Positions 1 to 6,644 of a DNA stretch of 12,727 bases are shown piece by piece (positions within the stretch are counted from its first letter, which is position 1; every line of letters begins with the position of its first letter). Location: assembly GCA_038213005.1 (NCBI GenBank), contig JBBQTU010000120.1, forward strand, positions 1-12,727. Reading direction: 5' to 3'. Position numbers and translations under genes: made by a program. Source of the DNA: JBBQTU01 sp038213005 (GTDB lineage: Bacteria > Planctomycetota > Phycisphaerae > Tepidisphaerales > Tepidisphaeraceae). Below the pieces are notes generated by a model that had not been told where the DNA came from, ran no database searches, and was given only the letters and a program-made list of their open reading frames with translations.

Positions 1-138
1 ACATAAGTCTCCTCACCTGGCGATCTGTCACCATGCCCTGAACTCCCTTTGTTTGAGTCCAAAACATCGTCGTCGAATCCCAGTTCAACTGGCGGATTCT
101 AATTGTCGTCACTGGCGGATTTTAATTGTCGCTGGACA
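1..138. mobile_element. Probable end of an insertion sequence (IS21-like architecture)
   Basis: This stretch has no convincing coding frame. It ends in two tandem copies of a 23-bp unit, then GCTGGACA. Read from the other strand it begins TGTCC and then shows the two repeats. That matches the known IS21-family layout, in which the terminal inverted repeat starts with TG and contains repeated subterminal transposase-binding units. Immediately after position 138 the reading frame becomes recognisable trypsin-like protease sequence (NRID...), so the junction fits an element inserted in, or deleted against, that gene. No transposase or IstB-like ATPase is visible because the rest would lie left of the window. 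The repeats and the junction are seen; the family assignment is inference. Confidence 0.35.
88..133. repeat. Two tandem 23-bp repeats
   Basis: Copies lie at 88-110 and 111-133. Each begins ACTGGCGGATT and contains TAATTGTCG. They differ at one internal C/T (position 12 of the unit) and in the last two bases. Perfect abutment and near-identity argue against chance. They are AT-rich inside an otherwise GC-rich window, as expected for imported IS-terminal transposase-binding sites. Confidence 0.85.
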
Positions 139-471
139 AACCGTATCGACTCCGTCCAAACCGGCGCCCTCCCCGGCCAGGGGCAGGTCCTGCGGTACGA
201 CTTCAACCTCGCCACGGGCGAAGCGGTCGGCAACGACGAGGGGTTGGCCGGTCCCGGCGACTCTGGCGGCGGCCTGTTTCTCTGGGATGGCCAGCGATAC
301 CTCCTGGCCGGCATCCTCTCCTCCTCGGGCAGCCCGGTGGATGGAGCCAGTGCCAGCGCCGCGCGGCTCGCACCGCTGGCCGCCACGGTCGCGGCCGCCG
401 TTCCTGAGCCGGCGGGCCTCACCCTCCTGCTAACCTTCCCAGCCCTCCTGCTGCGCCAACGCCGCCGATAG
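103..471 (+). pseudogene. C-terminal remnant of a trypsin-like serine protease with PEP-CTERM anchor
   Basis: The open frame can start at TTG 103 and encodes 122 residues. Residues 1-12 come from the repeat region; family-like sequence starts at N13 (NRID). G52-D53-S54-G55-G56 is the trypsin-family nucleophile motif, and the following hydrophobic strand fits the C-terminal beta-barrel of S1 proteases. The tail is a textbook PEP-CTERM signal: P101-E102-P103, a hydrophobic segment at about 104-117, then R118-QRRR. Such tails are processed by exosortase and direct export to the cell surface. The catalytic His and Asp, the signal peptide and the whole N-terminal barrel are missing, and no ribosome-binding site precedes the TTG, so this is almost certainly a dead fragment cut by the element to its left. 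Family assignment rests on GDSGG plus context. Confidence 0.7.
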
Positions 472-604
472 CCCGCCGACACATCTGGACAGCCGTGTCC
501 GTTCCGGCTATCCATAAATACATGGCTGCGTCGCGGCGCCTCTGGCGTTCTTCGCTTCGCAGCGCTGATCGTCACATAAGGGCTAAACCCAGCGAGGTGC
601 AGTA
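472..604. other. Intergenic region between protease remnant and TPR gene
   Basis: This 133-bp gap holds no ORF of note. A short perfect dyad (GGACA 487-491, TGTCC 496-500, loop GCCG) lies 16 bp after the protease stop. It has no T-run, so it is at best a weak terminator. The promoter of the downstream gene should be here. TGGACA at 486-491 resembles a -35 box, but I see no good -10 box at the right distance. Confidence 0.4.
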
Positions 605-3064
605 ATGCTCAAGCGGAAGTTCCGGCATGTGTTCCAAACCTCCGTCGTCGTGCTCGCCAGTGCAGCGAGCCAGGTTTGGGCAGCGGGCATCGAATCCGAA
701 CTCGCTGACCGCATGGCCCAGATCGGGGTTCAGGTCGGGCGCCGCAACGGTGCGATGGATCCGGAATGGCGCCTGCGCAGTGCGCTGTTCGATGCCGCCG
801 CGCAGTTGGACGCCGAGGATGGCCGATTGCTCCGATACAAGCTCGAGGCTGCGCTGCACACCGGCGACTCCGCCAGCGCGATGGAAGCCGTCACTGCTCT
901 GCGAAAGCTTGAGCCGCAGAATACGTATTTCCAGGTCCGCCAGATCGATGTGGCCCTGGGTCGCCTGGAAACCGCCGATGCGAAGCTCAAATACCTCAGC
1001 GACATCGTCGCGGCCGAGCCGCTGGCCGCCGAAGTCCGTTCTTATGCCGCCACCCGTGCTGCGTGGCTGCACTGGGAGCAAAGCCGGTCGCACCTGGCAA
1101 TTGAACAGATCCGCAAAGCCGTTGTGCTAAACCCGCTCAACCTCGACGCCCTGCGTCTCCAATGGCAGGCCATCTCGCCCACGGCATCACCCATCGAGCG
1201 GACCAACATGCTCCTGGCGATGCTTCGAGCCAACCCGGGGCTTCCGGACGTGTCAGCGCTGCTCGCCGACGAACTCGCAGCCGCCGGCCTCTACAAGTCC
1301 GCCAACGGATGGTATGAATACTCGCTCGGGCTGGCGCGCCGAACGACAGCCGGGATGCCGTTGCAGGTTGGGTGCAACTACGTCGCGACGCTCTCCCTCG
1401 CCGGCCGAAAACAGGAGGCGGGTGAATGGCTCCAAGGCATCCTTAAGAGCGACGGTACCGACCCATCGGCCATCTTTCTTCTCTCGACACTGATTGAAAA
1501 GGAGACGCCGCAGGTTCGGCAGGCCGTTCTGGAAGGCATGCTGCAACGCCTTCAGATGGTCCGCTCCGCCGCGGGGATTGTTGCCCCGACGTCGCGTCCG
1601 GCCCTTGGTCCCAGCACAATGCCGTCGCTTGCCGGTGACGTGGCGCTAATCGAAGGTGAGCATAAGGACATGGCCAGCGCCTATTCCGGTGCTCTGGCCG
1701 ATCTGGCGTGGCTGCTCATCTACTACCACCATGATCTGGCGGGCGCCCAGGCCGCGGTTGATATATTGAAACAGATCCAACCCCCCGACAGCGCCGTCGT
1801 TGGCCGACTGGAAGGATGGAGTTGGCTGGTTGCGGGAAAGACTGACGAAGCTCGCGTGAAGCTCACCGCTGTTGCCGCTCGCGACCCCCTGGCCCGCCTC
1901 GGTGTTATCGAACTGATGAAGAGCGATCCCGCGAAGCAGGCTGAGGCCCGCGTTGAGGCCAAGAAACTCATGGAGTCCTCTGCATCGGGTGTAGTCGGCG
2001 TGATTATCCGTCAGCGTCTGGCCGATCTGGGCGTGAAGACCGACCTGAGCCCCATTGCCGAGGCGCTGCGCGATGCCACTGACCGGTACCCACAGCAACT
2101 GACCCGCCTCGCCCTGTCGCCTCAGGAATTCTACTCCGCTCAAGCGTCCGCCAATCTGGTCGAACATGAGTTTGGCCAGCCGATCATGCTGACCCTCATG
2201 CTGCGTAACCAGTCCGACCAGCCGCTGACCCTGGGTGAAGGCGGGATGCTTCGAGACGTCTCGTTCGACATTCAGTTGCGCGGCGGCATGCAGCAGGGCA
2301 TCCCGGCCGCGGCGTATCTTAAGCTCACCGGTCCGCTGATCCTGCAGCCGCACAGCGGCTATTCGCAAATGGTGCGCCTGGATGAGGACGTGCTGGGCGA
2401 CCTGCTGAATGCCCTGCCCGCTCCAACGCTGCAGATGAGCGCGTCTGCCATCGTCAACGCTATCTCGACCGAGGCCGGCACCGCTCCGGGCATATTTGGA
2501 TATCGCTCGCCGGTCGATCGCATGATGGTACGAACCGGGTTGCCTCTGATCACTCAGCCGCAGGTGCAGGCGGCCTTAGCGATTCTGGACGGCACCGACA
2601 ACACCAAACACCTGCGGGTGATTGACGCCGCGGCCTCGCAACTGGCGATAGCCATGGATGGGCGCGGGGGCGCTGATATTCCGCCTGCCCTTACCGATGC
2701 GTGGAGGTTGCTGCTGGATAAGGGCACCCGCGGCACCTCTTTGCACGTGAATGCATGGGCGATGTTCCGCCAGGCGACGGTTGGCACCGGCAATGTGACG
2801 GCTGTTGACGCCCTGATCGCACAGCCCACATGGTACGCTCACATGCTGGGCGCTCTGGCGGCGTCGCAGTTGCCGCCTCCGGCAAAGAAGGCTTCGCTGG
2901 CCAAGCTCGTGAACGACCAGAACGCGACAGTCCGGCGCGTTGTGGCGGCTGTGCAGGCGATGCCGGATGCGCCGCCAACTACCGCCCCGACATCGCGTCC
3001 GGCGTCCGCCAGCCGGCCGGATGGACCCTTGAGCGCACCGGCGACCGAGCCGGCCGCCAACTAG
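605..3064 (+). CDS. Large exported TPR-like protein, function unknown
   Basis: The product is 819 aa. The ATG at 605 is preceded by GAGGTG (594-599) at good spacing. A Sec signal peptide is clear: basic KRKFRH, hydrophobic core, and likely cleavage after VWA (residue 26), so the protein acts outside the cytoplasm. Residues about 50-190 and 370-440 are Ala/Leu-rich helical pairs with TPR character, including a run from AIEQIRKAVVLNPLNLDAL that fits the TPR consensus. Residues about 500-660 look more like beta-rich domain sequence, and the last 150 residues return to helices. Two low-complexity linkers carry TSRP (near residue 328 and in the Pro/Thr/Ser tail from about 790). Such tails are frequent in Phycisphaerae proteins. 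I do not recognise a specific family; a scaffold or protein-interaction role is inferred only from the repeats. It ends 11 bp from the opposing lactonase gene. Confidence 0.85.
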   Translation: MLKRKFRHVFQTSVVVLASAASQVWAAGIESELADRMAQIGVQVGRRNGAMDPEWRLRSALFDAAAQLDAEDGRLLRYKLEAALHTGDSASAMEAVTALRKLEPQNTYFQVRQIDVALGRLETADAKLKYLSDIVAAEPLAAEVRSYAATRAAWLHWEQSRSHLAIEQIRKAVVLNPLNLDALRLQWQAISPTASPIERTNMLLAMLRANPGLPDVSALLADELAAAGLYKSANGWYEYSLGLARRTTAGMPLQVGCNYVATLSLAGRKQEAGEWLQGILKSDGTDPSAIFLLSTLIEKETPQVRQAVLEGMLQRLQMVRSAAGIVAPTSRPALGPSTMPSLAGDVALIEGEHKDMASAYSGALADLAWLLIYYHHDLAGAQAAVDILKQIQPPDSAVVGRLEGWSWLVAGKTDEARVKLTAVAARDPLARLGVIELMKSDPAKQAEARVEAKKLMESSASGVVGVIIRQRLADLGVKTDLSPIAEALRDATDRYPQQLTRLALSPQEFYSAQASANLVEHEFGQPIMLTLMLRNQSDQPLTLGEGGMLRDVSFDIQLRGGMQQGIPAAAYLKLTGPLILQPHSGYSQMVRLDEDVLGDLLNALPAPTLQMSASAIVNAISTEAGTAPGIFGYRSPVDRMMVRTGLPLITQPQVQAALAILDGTDNTKHLRVIDAAASQLAIAMDGRGGADIPPALTDAWRLLLDKGTRGTSLHVNAWAMFRQATVGTGNVTAVDALIAQPTWYAHMLGALAASQLPPPAKKASLAKLVNDQNATVRRVVAAVQAMPDAPPTTAPTSRPASASRPDGPLSAPATEPAAN

Positions 3065-3077
3065 GTTTTGGCTGGCT
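3048..3077. terminator. Possible bidirectional terminator hairpin between convergent genes
   Basis: AGCCGGCC (3048-3055) can pair with GGCTGGCT (3070-3077) with one G-T wobble. An alternative nested stem uses GCCAA (3056-3060) and TTGGC (3068-3072). The structure spans both stop codons of the convergent TPR and lactonase genes. TTTT lies in the loop, and no T-tract follows on either strand, so intrinsic termination would be inefficient. Confidence 0.35.
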
Positions 3078-3936
3078 ACCGCAGGCGGATCGAGTACAGC
3101 GAGTGCGTCGCCGTGATGAACAGGGTCTTGCCGTCGGCTCCGCCGAAGCAGAGATTGGCCGATACCTCGGGAACGAGTATCTTGCCGATCAGTTCCCCGG
3201 TGGGGCGGAAAATATGGACGCCGTCGCCTGCGGTCGAGAAGAGCCGCCCTGCGGGGTCGACCCGCATGCCGTCGGGCACGCCCACATCAATCGTGCAGAA
3301 GACGCGGCCGCCGCGCAGCGTGCCGTCGGCCTGGACATCATAGACGCGCACATGATGCGGCTTGCCGGAATCGGCAATGTACAGCAGCTTTTCGTCGGGC
3401 GAAAAGCACAGGCCGTTGGGCATCTCCAGGTCGTCGGCCACGATCCGCAGTTCGCCCGTGGTCGGGTTGAGACGGAAGACGTAGTGGCCTGGCAGTTCCT
3501 TTTTGCTGCGGTCCCGCAGGCCGTAGGGCGGGTCGGTGAAGTAGATACAGTCATCGGACTTGACGACCACATCATTGGGGCTATTGAGGCGTTTGCCCTC
3601 GAACTTATCCGCCAGCACGATGAGCGTGCCATCGGCCTCGGTGCGCGTGACTCGGCGGGTGCCGTGCTCGCAAGTGATCAGGCGGCCCTGCCGGTCGGCC
3701 GTGTTACCGTTGGCAGCGTTGCTGTCTTCGCGGAAGACGGTGGCCATTCCCTGACTGTGCCAGCGGAATATCTGGTGAGCCGGGATGTCGGAGAAGACCA
3801 GAAACGAATCCTGGGCATGGCCTATCCACGCGGGGCCTTCAAGGAAACTGAAGCCCGCCGCCAGGTTCTCAACCCCTTCCCTGGTCGAGACGATCCTGGA
3901 GAACTCCTCGGCATCACGAATATCAAACTTGTTCAT
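3076..3936 (-). CDS. SMP-30/gluconolactonase family hydrolase
   Basis: The product is 286 aa, a usual length for this six-bladed beta-propeller family of metal-dependent sugar-lactone hydrolases. The likely reaction is opening of an aldono- or glucarolactone to the free acid. Family metal ligands can be placed from motifs: E33 in LEGPAW, N121 in SPNDVV, N174 in MPNGL, and D222 in VPDGMRVD. Their spacing is close to that of human SMP-30 (E18, N103/N154, D204). FTDPPYG and ITCEHGTRR are also typical of bacterial gluconolactonase relatives. There is no signal peptide, so it is cytoplasmic. The ATG at 3936 has AAGGAAGG just upstream (3942-3949). It is the last gene of a three-gene minus-strand operon, 18 bp after the STN-like gene. 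The family is secure; the exact substrate is not. Confidence 0.92.
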   Translation of the reverse strand: MNKFDIRDAEEFSRIVSTREGVENLAAGFSFLEGPAWIGHAQDSFLVFSDIPAHQIFRWHSQGMATVFREDSNAANGNTADRQGRLITCEHGTRRVTRTEADGTLIVLADKFEGKRLNSPNDVVVKSDDCIYFTDPPYGLRDRSKKELPGHYVFRLNPTTGELRIVADDLEMPNGLCFSPDEKLLYIADSGKPHHVRVYDVQADGTLRGGRVFCTIDVGVPDGMRVDPAGRLFSTAGDGVHIFRPTGELIGKILVPEVSANLCFGGADGKTLFITATHSLYSIRLR

Positions 3937-3941
3937 CGTTA

Positions 3942-3949
3942 CCTTCCTT
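3942..3949 (-). promoter_or_regulatory. Strong ribosome-binding site of the lactonase gene
   Basis: AAGGAAGG lies five bases upstream of the ATG at 3936, inside the 18-bp gap after the preceding stop codon. It fixes this start and implies independent, efficient initiation within the operon. Confidence 0.75.
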
Positions 3950-3954
3950 AAAAC

Positions 3955-5142
3955 TCAGGGCATCGGCAGATCATGGAAGTCGAAGCGGACTTCCTGGGTG
4001 CTGATCTGTCTGGGCAGACGCCATGTGATGGTGGTGATATCGCCGGCGTCGGCCTTCGCCGGTTGCAGGCGAACGGCATACATGGCGGTGCCTGCGCCGG
4101 TGATGTTCTTCGAACTGAATGTAGTGGCGATATTGCGGATGCGATAGCGATTGCCGGCGGCATCGGTCGGCAGGATCGACTGCTGTGAGACCATCAGGTC
4201 GCGGACGGGCAGGCTCATCTCGTCGGCCGGGCCTTTGATGTTCAGAGTCAGTTCATACCCTTGGGCATTCTTCACAAGCCCTTGGTACGAATAGGTGAAC
4301 TTGCCAACCTGCCGGGTTTGGACGCTCTTGATCGCGGGGTCGATGATGACGTCCTCGGAATCGCTGCTCGCCAGGAGCGTTATTGAGCCGCGGAGGGTCG
4401 CAATGCGCGTGCCCGGCTGCCCGGCCACAGGATACGCCAGCGGCACCTCGTGCAGGCTGACGAGTTCCGAAGCAGGCGGCAGGGCGGACTTGTCAGGCTT
4501 GGCCGGGAGGAGCGAATTGCCCTGATCGTCGGTTGCCTCGTGCAGTGCCGGCGCGTCCATGAAACGGTAGTTCTTCAGCGACGGGTCGGCGTAGACGCGC
4601 AAACTCAGGAGCAGGCCTGCCTCGGCATTGCCCACGTCGCCCTTGTGCTCCTGCCTCGTCGACTCCGCCAACACGACAAGCGGACCGCAGATGCTCATCG
4701 CCTGACGTTGGTCAGCTTTCCCGGCCGCATGGAGTTCGACCTGCACCTGGCCATCGCCCGCAGGAACGCGGCGGATCGACAACCCGCACGCCCTCGCCGC
4801 CCGCAGCGCGACAACCCAGAACGGCTGCCGGTCCGCGTCGAGCGTGAGCTTCTTAACGGCCATACGGTCCCACAGTTCGGCGGGCCATGCGGCCAGCCGC
4901 ACGCCGGCCTGTTTGCCCAGATCGGCAAACACATCAGCCGGTGGCGCGGCCTTCTGGTGAATCGTCACCAGCGTCACCGTACTGCGGGCGTCCACCTCGC
5001 CATCGACGCGCAGCGTGACTTCTGGCGTCAGAGACAGGGCCGGCGACTCAGGCGGCAGTGCGTCCTGCCCCACGGCGAACCCGGCTAGACACATGACGTA
5101 ACTAAGGCAAGTGGCAACTGCAATGCGGTTTATAGTGCTCAC
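3955..5142 (-). CDS. Exported protein with STN-like domain, function unknown
   Basis: I start this at GTG 5142, giving 395 aa, rather than at the ATG 36 bp upstream. The GTG has GGGAG at 8-nt spacing, overlaps the stop of the SDR gene as GTGA, and begins directly with a signal peptide (hydrophobic to about residue 25, AGFAVGQDA). Residues about 53-138 have the pattern of an STN-type domain (secretin/TonB short N-terminal): a beta strand (STVTLVTI), a helix with ADVFADLGKQAGV, then KLTLDADRQPFWVVAL. The rest, about 140-395, is beta-rich with no motif I can name. It ends in RFDFHDLPMP, a form of ending I associate with planctomycete exported proteins. Secretins have STN domains too, but no secretin or TonB-receptor barrel follows here. 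The function is unknown; the position between a sugar dehydrogenase-like SDR and a lactonase is the only contextual hint. Confidence 0.8.
   Translation of the reverse strand: MSTINRIAVATCLSYVMCLAGFAVGQDALPPESPALSLTPEVTLRVDGEVDARSTVTLVTIHQKAAPPADVFADLGKQAGVRLAAWPAELWDRMAVKKLTLDADRQPFWVVALRAARACGLSIRRVPAGDGQVQVELHAAGKADQRQAMSICGPLVVLAESTRQEHKGDVGNAEAGLLLSLRVYADPSLKNYRFMDAPALHEATDDQGNSLLPAKPDKSALPPASELVSLHEVPLAYPVAGQPGTRIATLRGSITLLASSDSEDVIIDPAIKSVQTRQVGKFTYSYQGLVKNAQGYELTLNIKGPADEMSLPVRDLMVSQQSILPTDAAGNRYRIRNIATTFSSKNITGAGTAMYAVRLQPAKADAGDITTITWRLPRQISTQEVRFDFHDLPMP
5139..5142 (-). promoter_or_regulatory. GTGA stop/start overlap coupling SDR and STN-like genes
   Basis: The SDR stop TGA (5141-5139) shares two bases with the GTG start (5142-5140) of the next gene. 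The Shine-Dalgarno-like GGGAG lies inside the SDR coding end. This is a classical translational-coupling arrangement and indicates a single mRNA. Confidence 0.75.
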
Positions 5143-6008
5143 GATTTCAACTCCCAGAAATTGTCTAGTGGCTTCCATGCCGTATCGGCAGTAATCGCCG
5201 AGATGTCCCAGAGCGCGTCGATCTGGTCGACCGGTTTGCGCAGCGGGACGTTCTTCAAGAACTTATCAATAATCTCGCGGATGCTCATGTTAATGCGCGG
5301 TGCCGGACTTGCAGGCATGTAACAGCGGTAGCCCGGCAGATCGGCCTTTAAAGTTGCAAGCAAGAGCCGGGCCGCGTCCTCCATGGACAGCCACGTGAAC
5401 ATCTCGTCGAGCATGGTGCCCGGGAAGATGTAAGGCGGCGTGGTCATCTGCCCGGCACGAATTGCCAGCAGTTCAGAGGGCATGAGGGAGGGAAACCGCA
5501 CGGCGACTGCGCTGCGGAGGCCATGGAATCTGACGAAATACTCAAGCATGTGTTCCGTCGTCGACTTACTCAGCGCATAGGGATTTGCGGGCGTCGCCGG
5601 GTGCCGCCCGTCCACTGGCAGATACTGGGCCACGGACGGCGCATCGGCGTCGCGCAAGCGGCGGTCTCCCATGAACGCCTGGACCGAACTGGCGAAGATG
5701 ATCTTCTGGACTCCCATCTCCTTCGCCGCCTGCAGGATATTCACGTTCATCGCGGTGTTTTCGCTGAACACCTTCTGCGCCGTCCCGACATCCGGATGAG
5801 GATGGTTTGCGAGGTGAACTATCGCATCCACACCTTCCATCAGCGAATAGCAGTTCTCCGGCTCCAGGAGGTTCGTGACCTGTATCCTTGCCGGGGCCTT
5901 GGCACTTGCCCGAACGTCAGTTGCACGCACATCCACAGACGCTTCGTGGAAATGGCGCAGTGTTGCAGAACCCAGTCTGCCAGCCGCGCCTGTCAACAAC
6001 ACCTTCAT
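5139..6008 (-). CDS. NAD-dependent epimerase/dehydratase family protein (extended SDR)
   Basis: The ATG at 6008 gives 289 aa and begins MKVLLTGAAGRLG. A longer open frame extends upstream to 6260, but it has no family features and lies antisense to the PAP2 gene. AAAGGA precedes the chosen start. Motifs: Rossmann GxxGxxG at G7, G10, G13; D31 ending strand 2, predicting NAD rather than NADP; IVHLAN (63-68); S107/S108; and catalytic Y144-ALS-K148. It is cytoplasmic. Likely reactions are epimerisation, dehydration or C1 oxidation of a sugar. The short length and the downstream lactonase make a uronate-dehydrogenase-like activity (uronate to aldarolactone) attractive, but nothing in the sequence settles the substrate. 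It is the first gene of the operon and diverges from the PAP2 gene across 60 bp. Confidence 0.9.
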   Translation of the reverse strand: MKVLLTGAAGRLGSATLRHFHEASVDVRATDVRASAKAPARIQVTNLLEPENCYSLMEGVDAIVHLANHPHPDVGTAQKVFSENTAMNVNILQAAKEMGVQKIIFASSVQAFMGDRRLRDADAPSVAQYLPVDGRHPATPANPYALSKSTTEHMLEYFVRFHGLRSAVAVRFPSLMPSELLAIRAGQMTTPPYIFPGTMLDEMFTWLSMEDAARLLLATLKADLPGYRCYMPASPAPRINMSIREIIDKFLKNVPLRKPVDQIDALWDISAITADTAWKPLDNFWELKS

Positions 6009-6011
6009 GAA

Positions 6012-6024
6012 ACAAATCCTTTGT
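6012..6024 (-). promoter_or_regulatory. Small dyad around the SDR ribosome-binding site
   Basis: On the minus strand ACAAA-GGA-TTTGT forms an inverted repeat (6012-6016 with 6020-6024) whose loop carries the GGA of the Shine-Dalgarno sequence, 3-4 bases upstream of the ATG at 6008. It could be a weak translational control element, a protein-binding dyad, or chance. Confidence 0.25.
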
Positions 6025-6068
6025 AAACCGAACCAGGCATTTTCATCGCAACGCGTCCCGGATACAAC

Positions 6069-6635
6069 ATGCCGGCAATGAACTGGATTATCATGGCGAT
6101 ATTGCTGGGCGTAAGCCTGGTGCTGATGCTGCTGGAGTGGCGGGGCGTTCGCACGACTCTGTCGCTCGAATTCAAGGGTGACGTGAAGCGTGAAACCCGC
6201 TTCATCGCCCAGTATGGGCAGCTCTTCTGCTCCCTCATTGTCGCGATGCTGCTGTGGCAACTGGACCCCCGCCAGATAGCGCCGCTGGTGATGCTCGGAG
6301 CCGTGTTTGGCGTGTCGGTTCTGGCGATGGTGTTAAAGCGGCTGCTGGGACGCGTGCGCCCGAATCGCGAAAATGCTGGCCGGTTCCTTGGGCCTGGGCT
6401 CAAGCACAACAACTACCGCGAGAGTTTCCCATCCAGCCACAGCGCCTCGGCGATGGCTATGAGCGTCGTGCTGGCCCATCTATACCCACCGGCGGCCGTC
6501 ACCTTCTACGTGCTGGCTGCTGCCTGCGGAGCCCTGCGATATGTGCTGGATGCCCACTGGCCCAGCGACGTACTGGCCGGTCTGGCGCTGGGGATTGCCG
6601 CTGGCAATATCGCTGTCATTCTCTACCCGATGTAA
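6069..6635 (+). CDS. PAP2 family membrane phosphatase
   Basis: The product is 188 aa with several hydrophobic segments (about 5-23, 51-66, 71-90, 124-141, 143-160, 167-186), so it is an integral inner-membrane protein. All three PAP2 motifs are visible: K90-x6-R97-P98, the P121-S-S-H124-S motif, and R157-x5-H163-x3-D167. H124 and H163 are the expected proton donor and nucleophile of vanadium-chloroperoxidase-type acid phosphatases. Family members dephosphorylate lipid phosphates such as undecaprenyl pyrophosphate, phosphatidate or phosphatidylglycerophosphate; the sequence does not say which. The ATG at 6069 has only a weak GGA upstream; a second in-frame ATG at 6078 is possible. It ends 9 bp from the stop of the converging mutarotase-like gene. 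Confidence 0.92.
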   Translation: MPAMNWIIMAILLGVSLVLMLLEWRGVRTTLSLEFKGDVKRETRFIAQYGQLFCSLIVAMLLWQLDPRQIAPLVMLGAVFGVSVLAMVLKRLLGRVRPNRENAGRFLGPGLKHNNYRESFPSSHSASAMAMSVVLAHLYPPAAVTFYVLAAACGALRYVLDAHWPSDVLAGLALGIAAGNIAVILYPM

Positions 6636-6644
6636 CCGTCGCCA

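Noticed and set aside
486..514. Possible promoter TGGACA - 17 bp - TATCCA ahead of the TPR gene
   Set aside because: The -35 box matches five of six, but the -10 box matches only three of six, too weak to claim.
1646..2368. 240-residue minus-strand open frame inside the TPR gene
   Set aside because: It is antisense to a well-supported CDS with signal peptide and ribosome-binding site, with no motif or start signal of its own.
2830..3951. 373-residue plus-strand open frame antisense to the lactonase gene
   Set aside because: It starts inside the TPR gene in another frame, has no ribosome-binding site and shows no family motif. It is the expected mirror of GC-rich third positions in the real lactonase gene on the other strand.
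6009..6260. N-terminal extension of the SDR to 6260
   Set aside because: The extra 84 residues are low in hydrophobic order, match no SDR feature and run antisense to the PAP2 gene. The Rossmann start MKVLLTGAAG at 6008 has its own ribosome-binding site.
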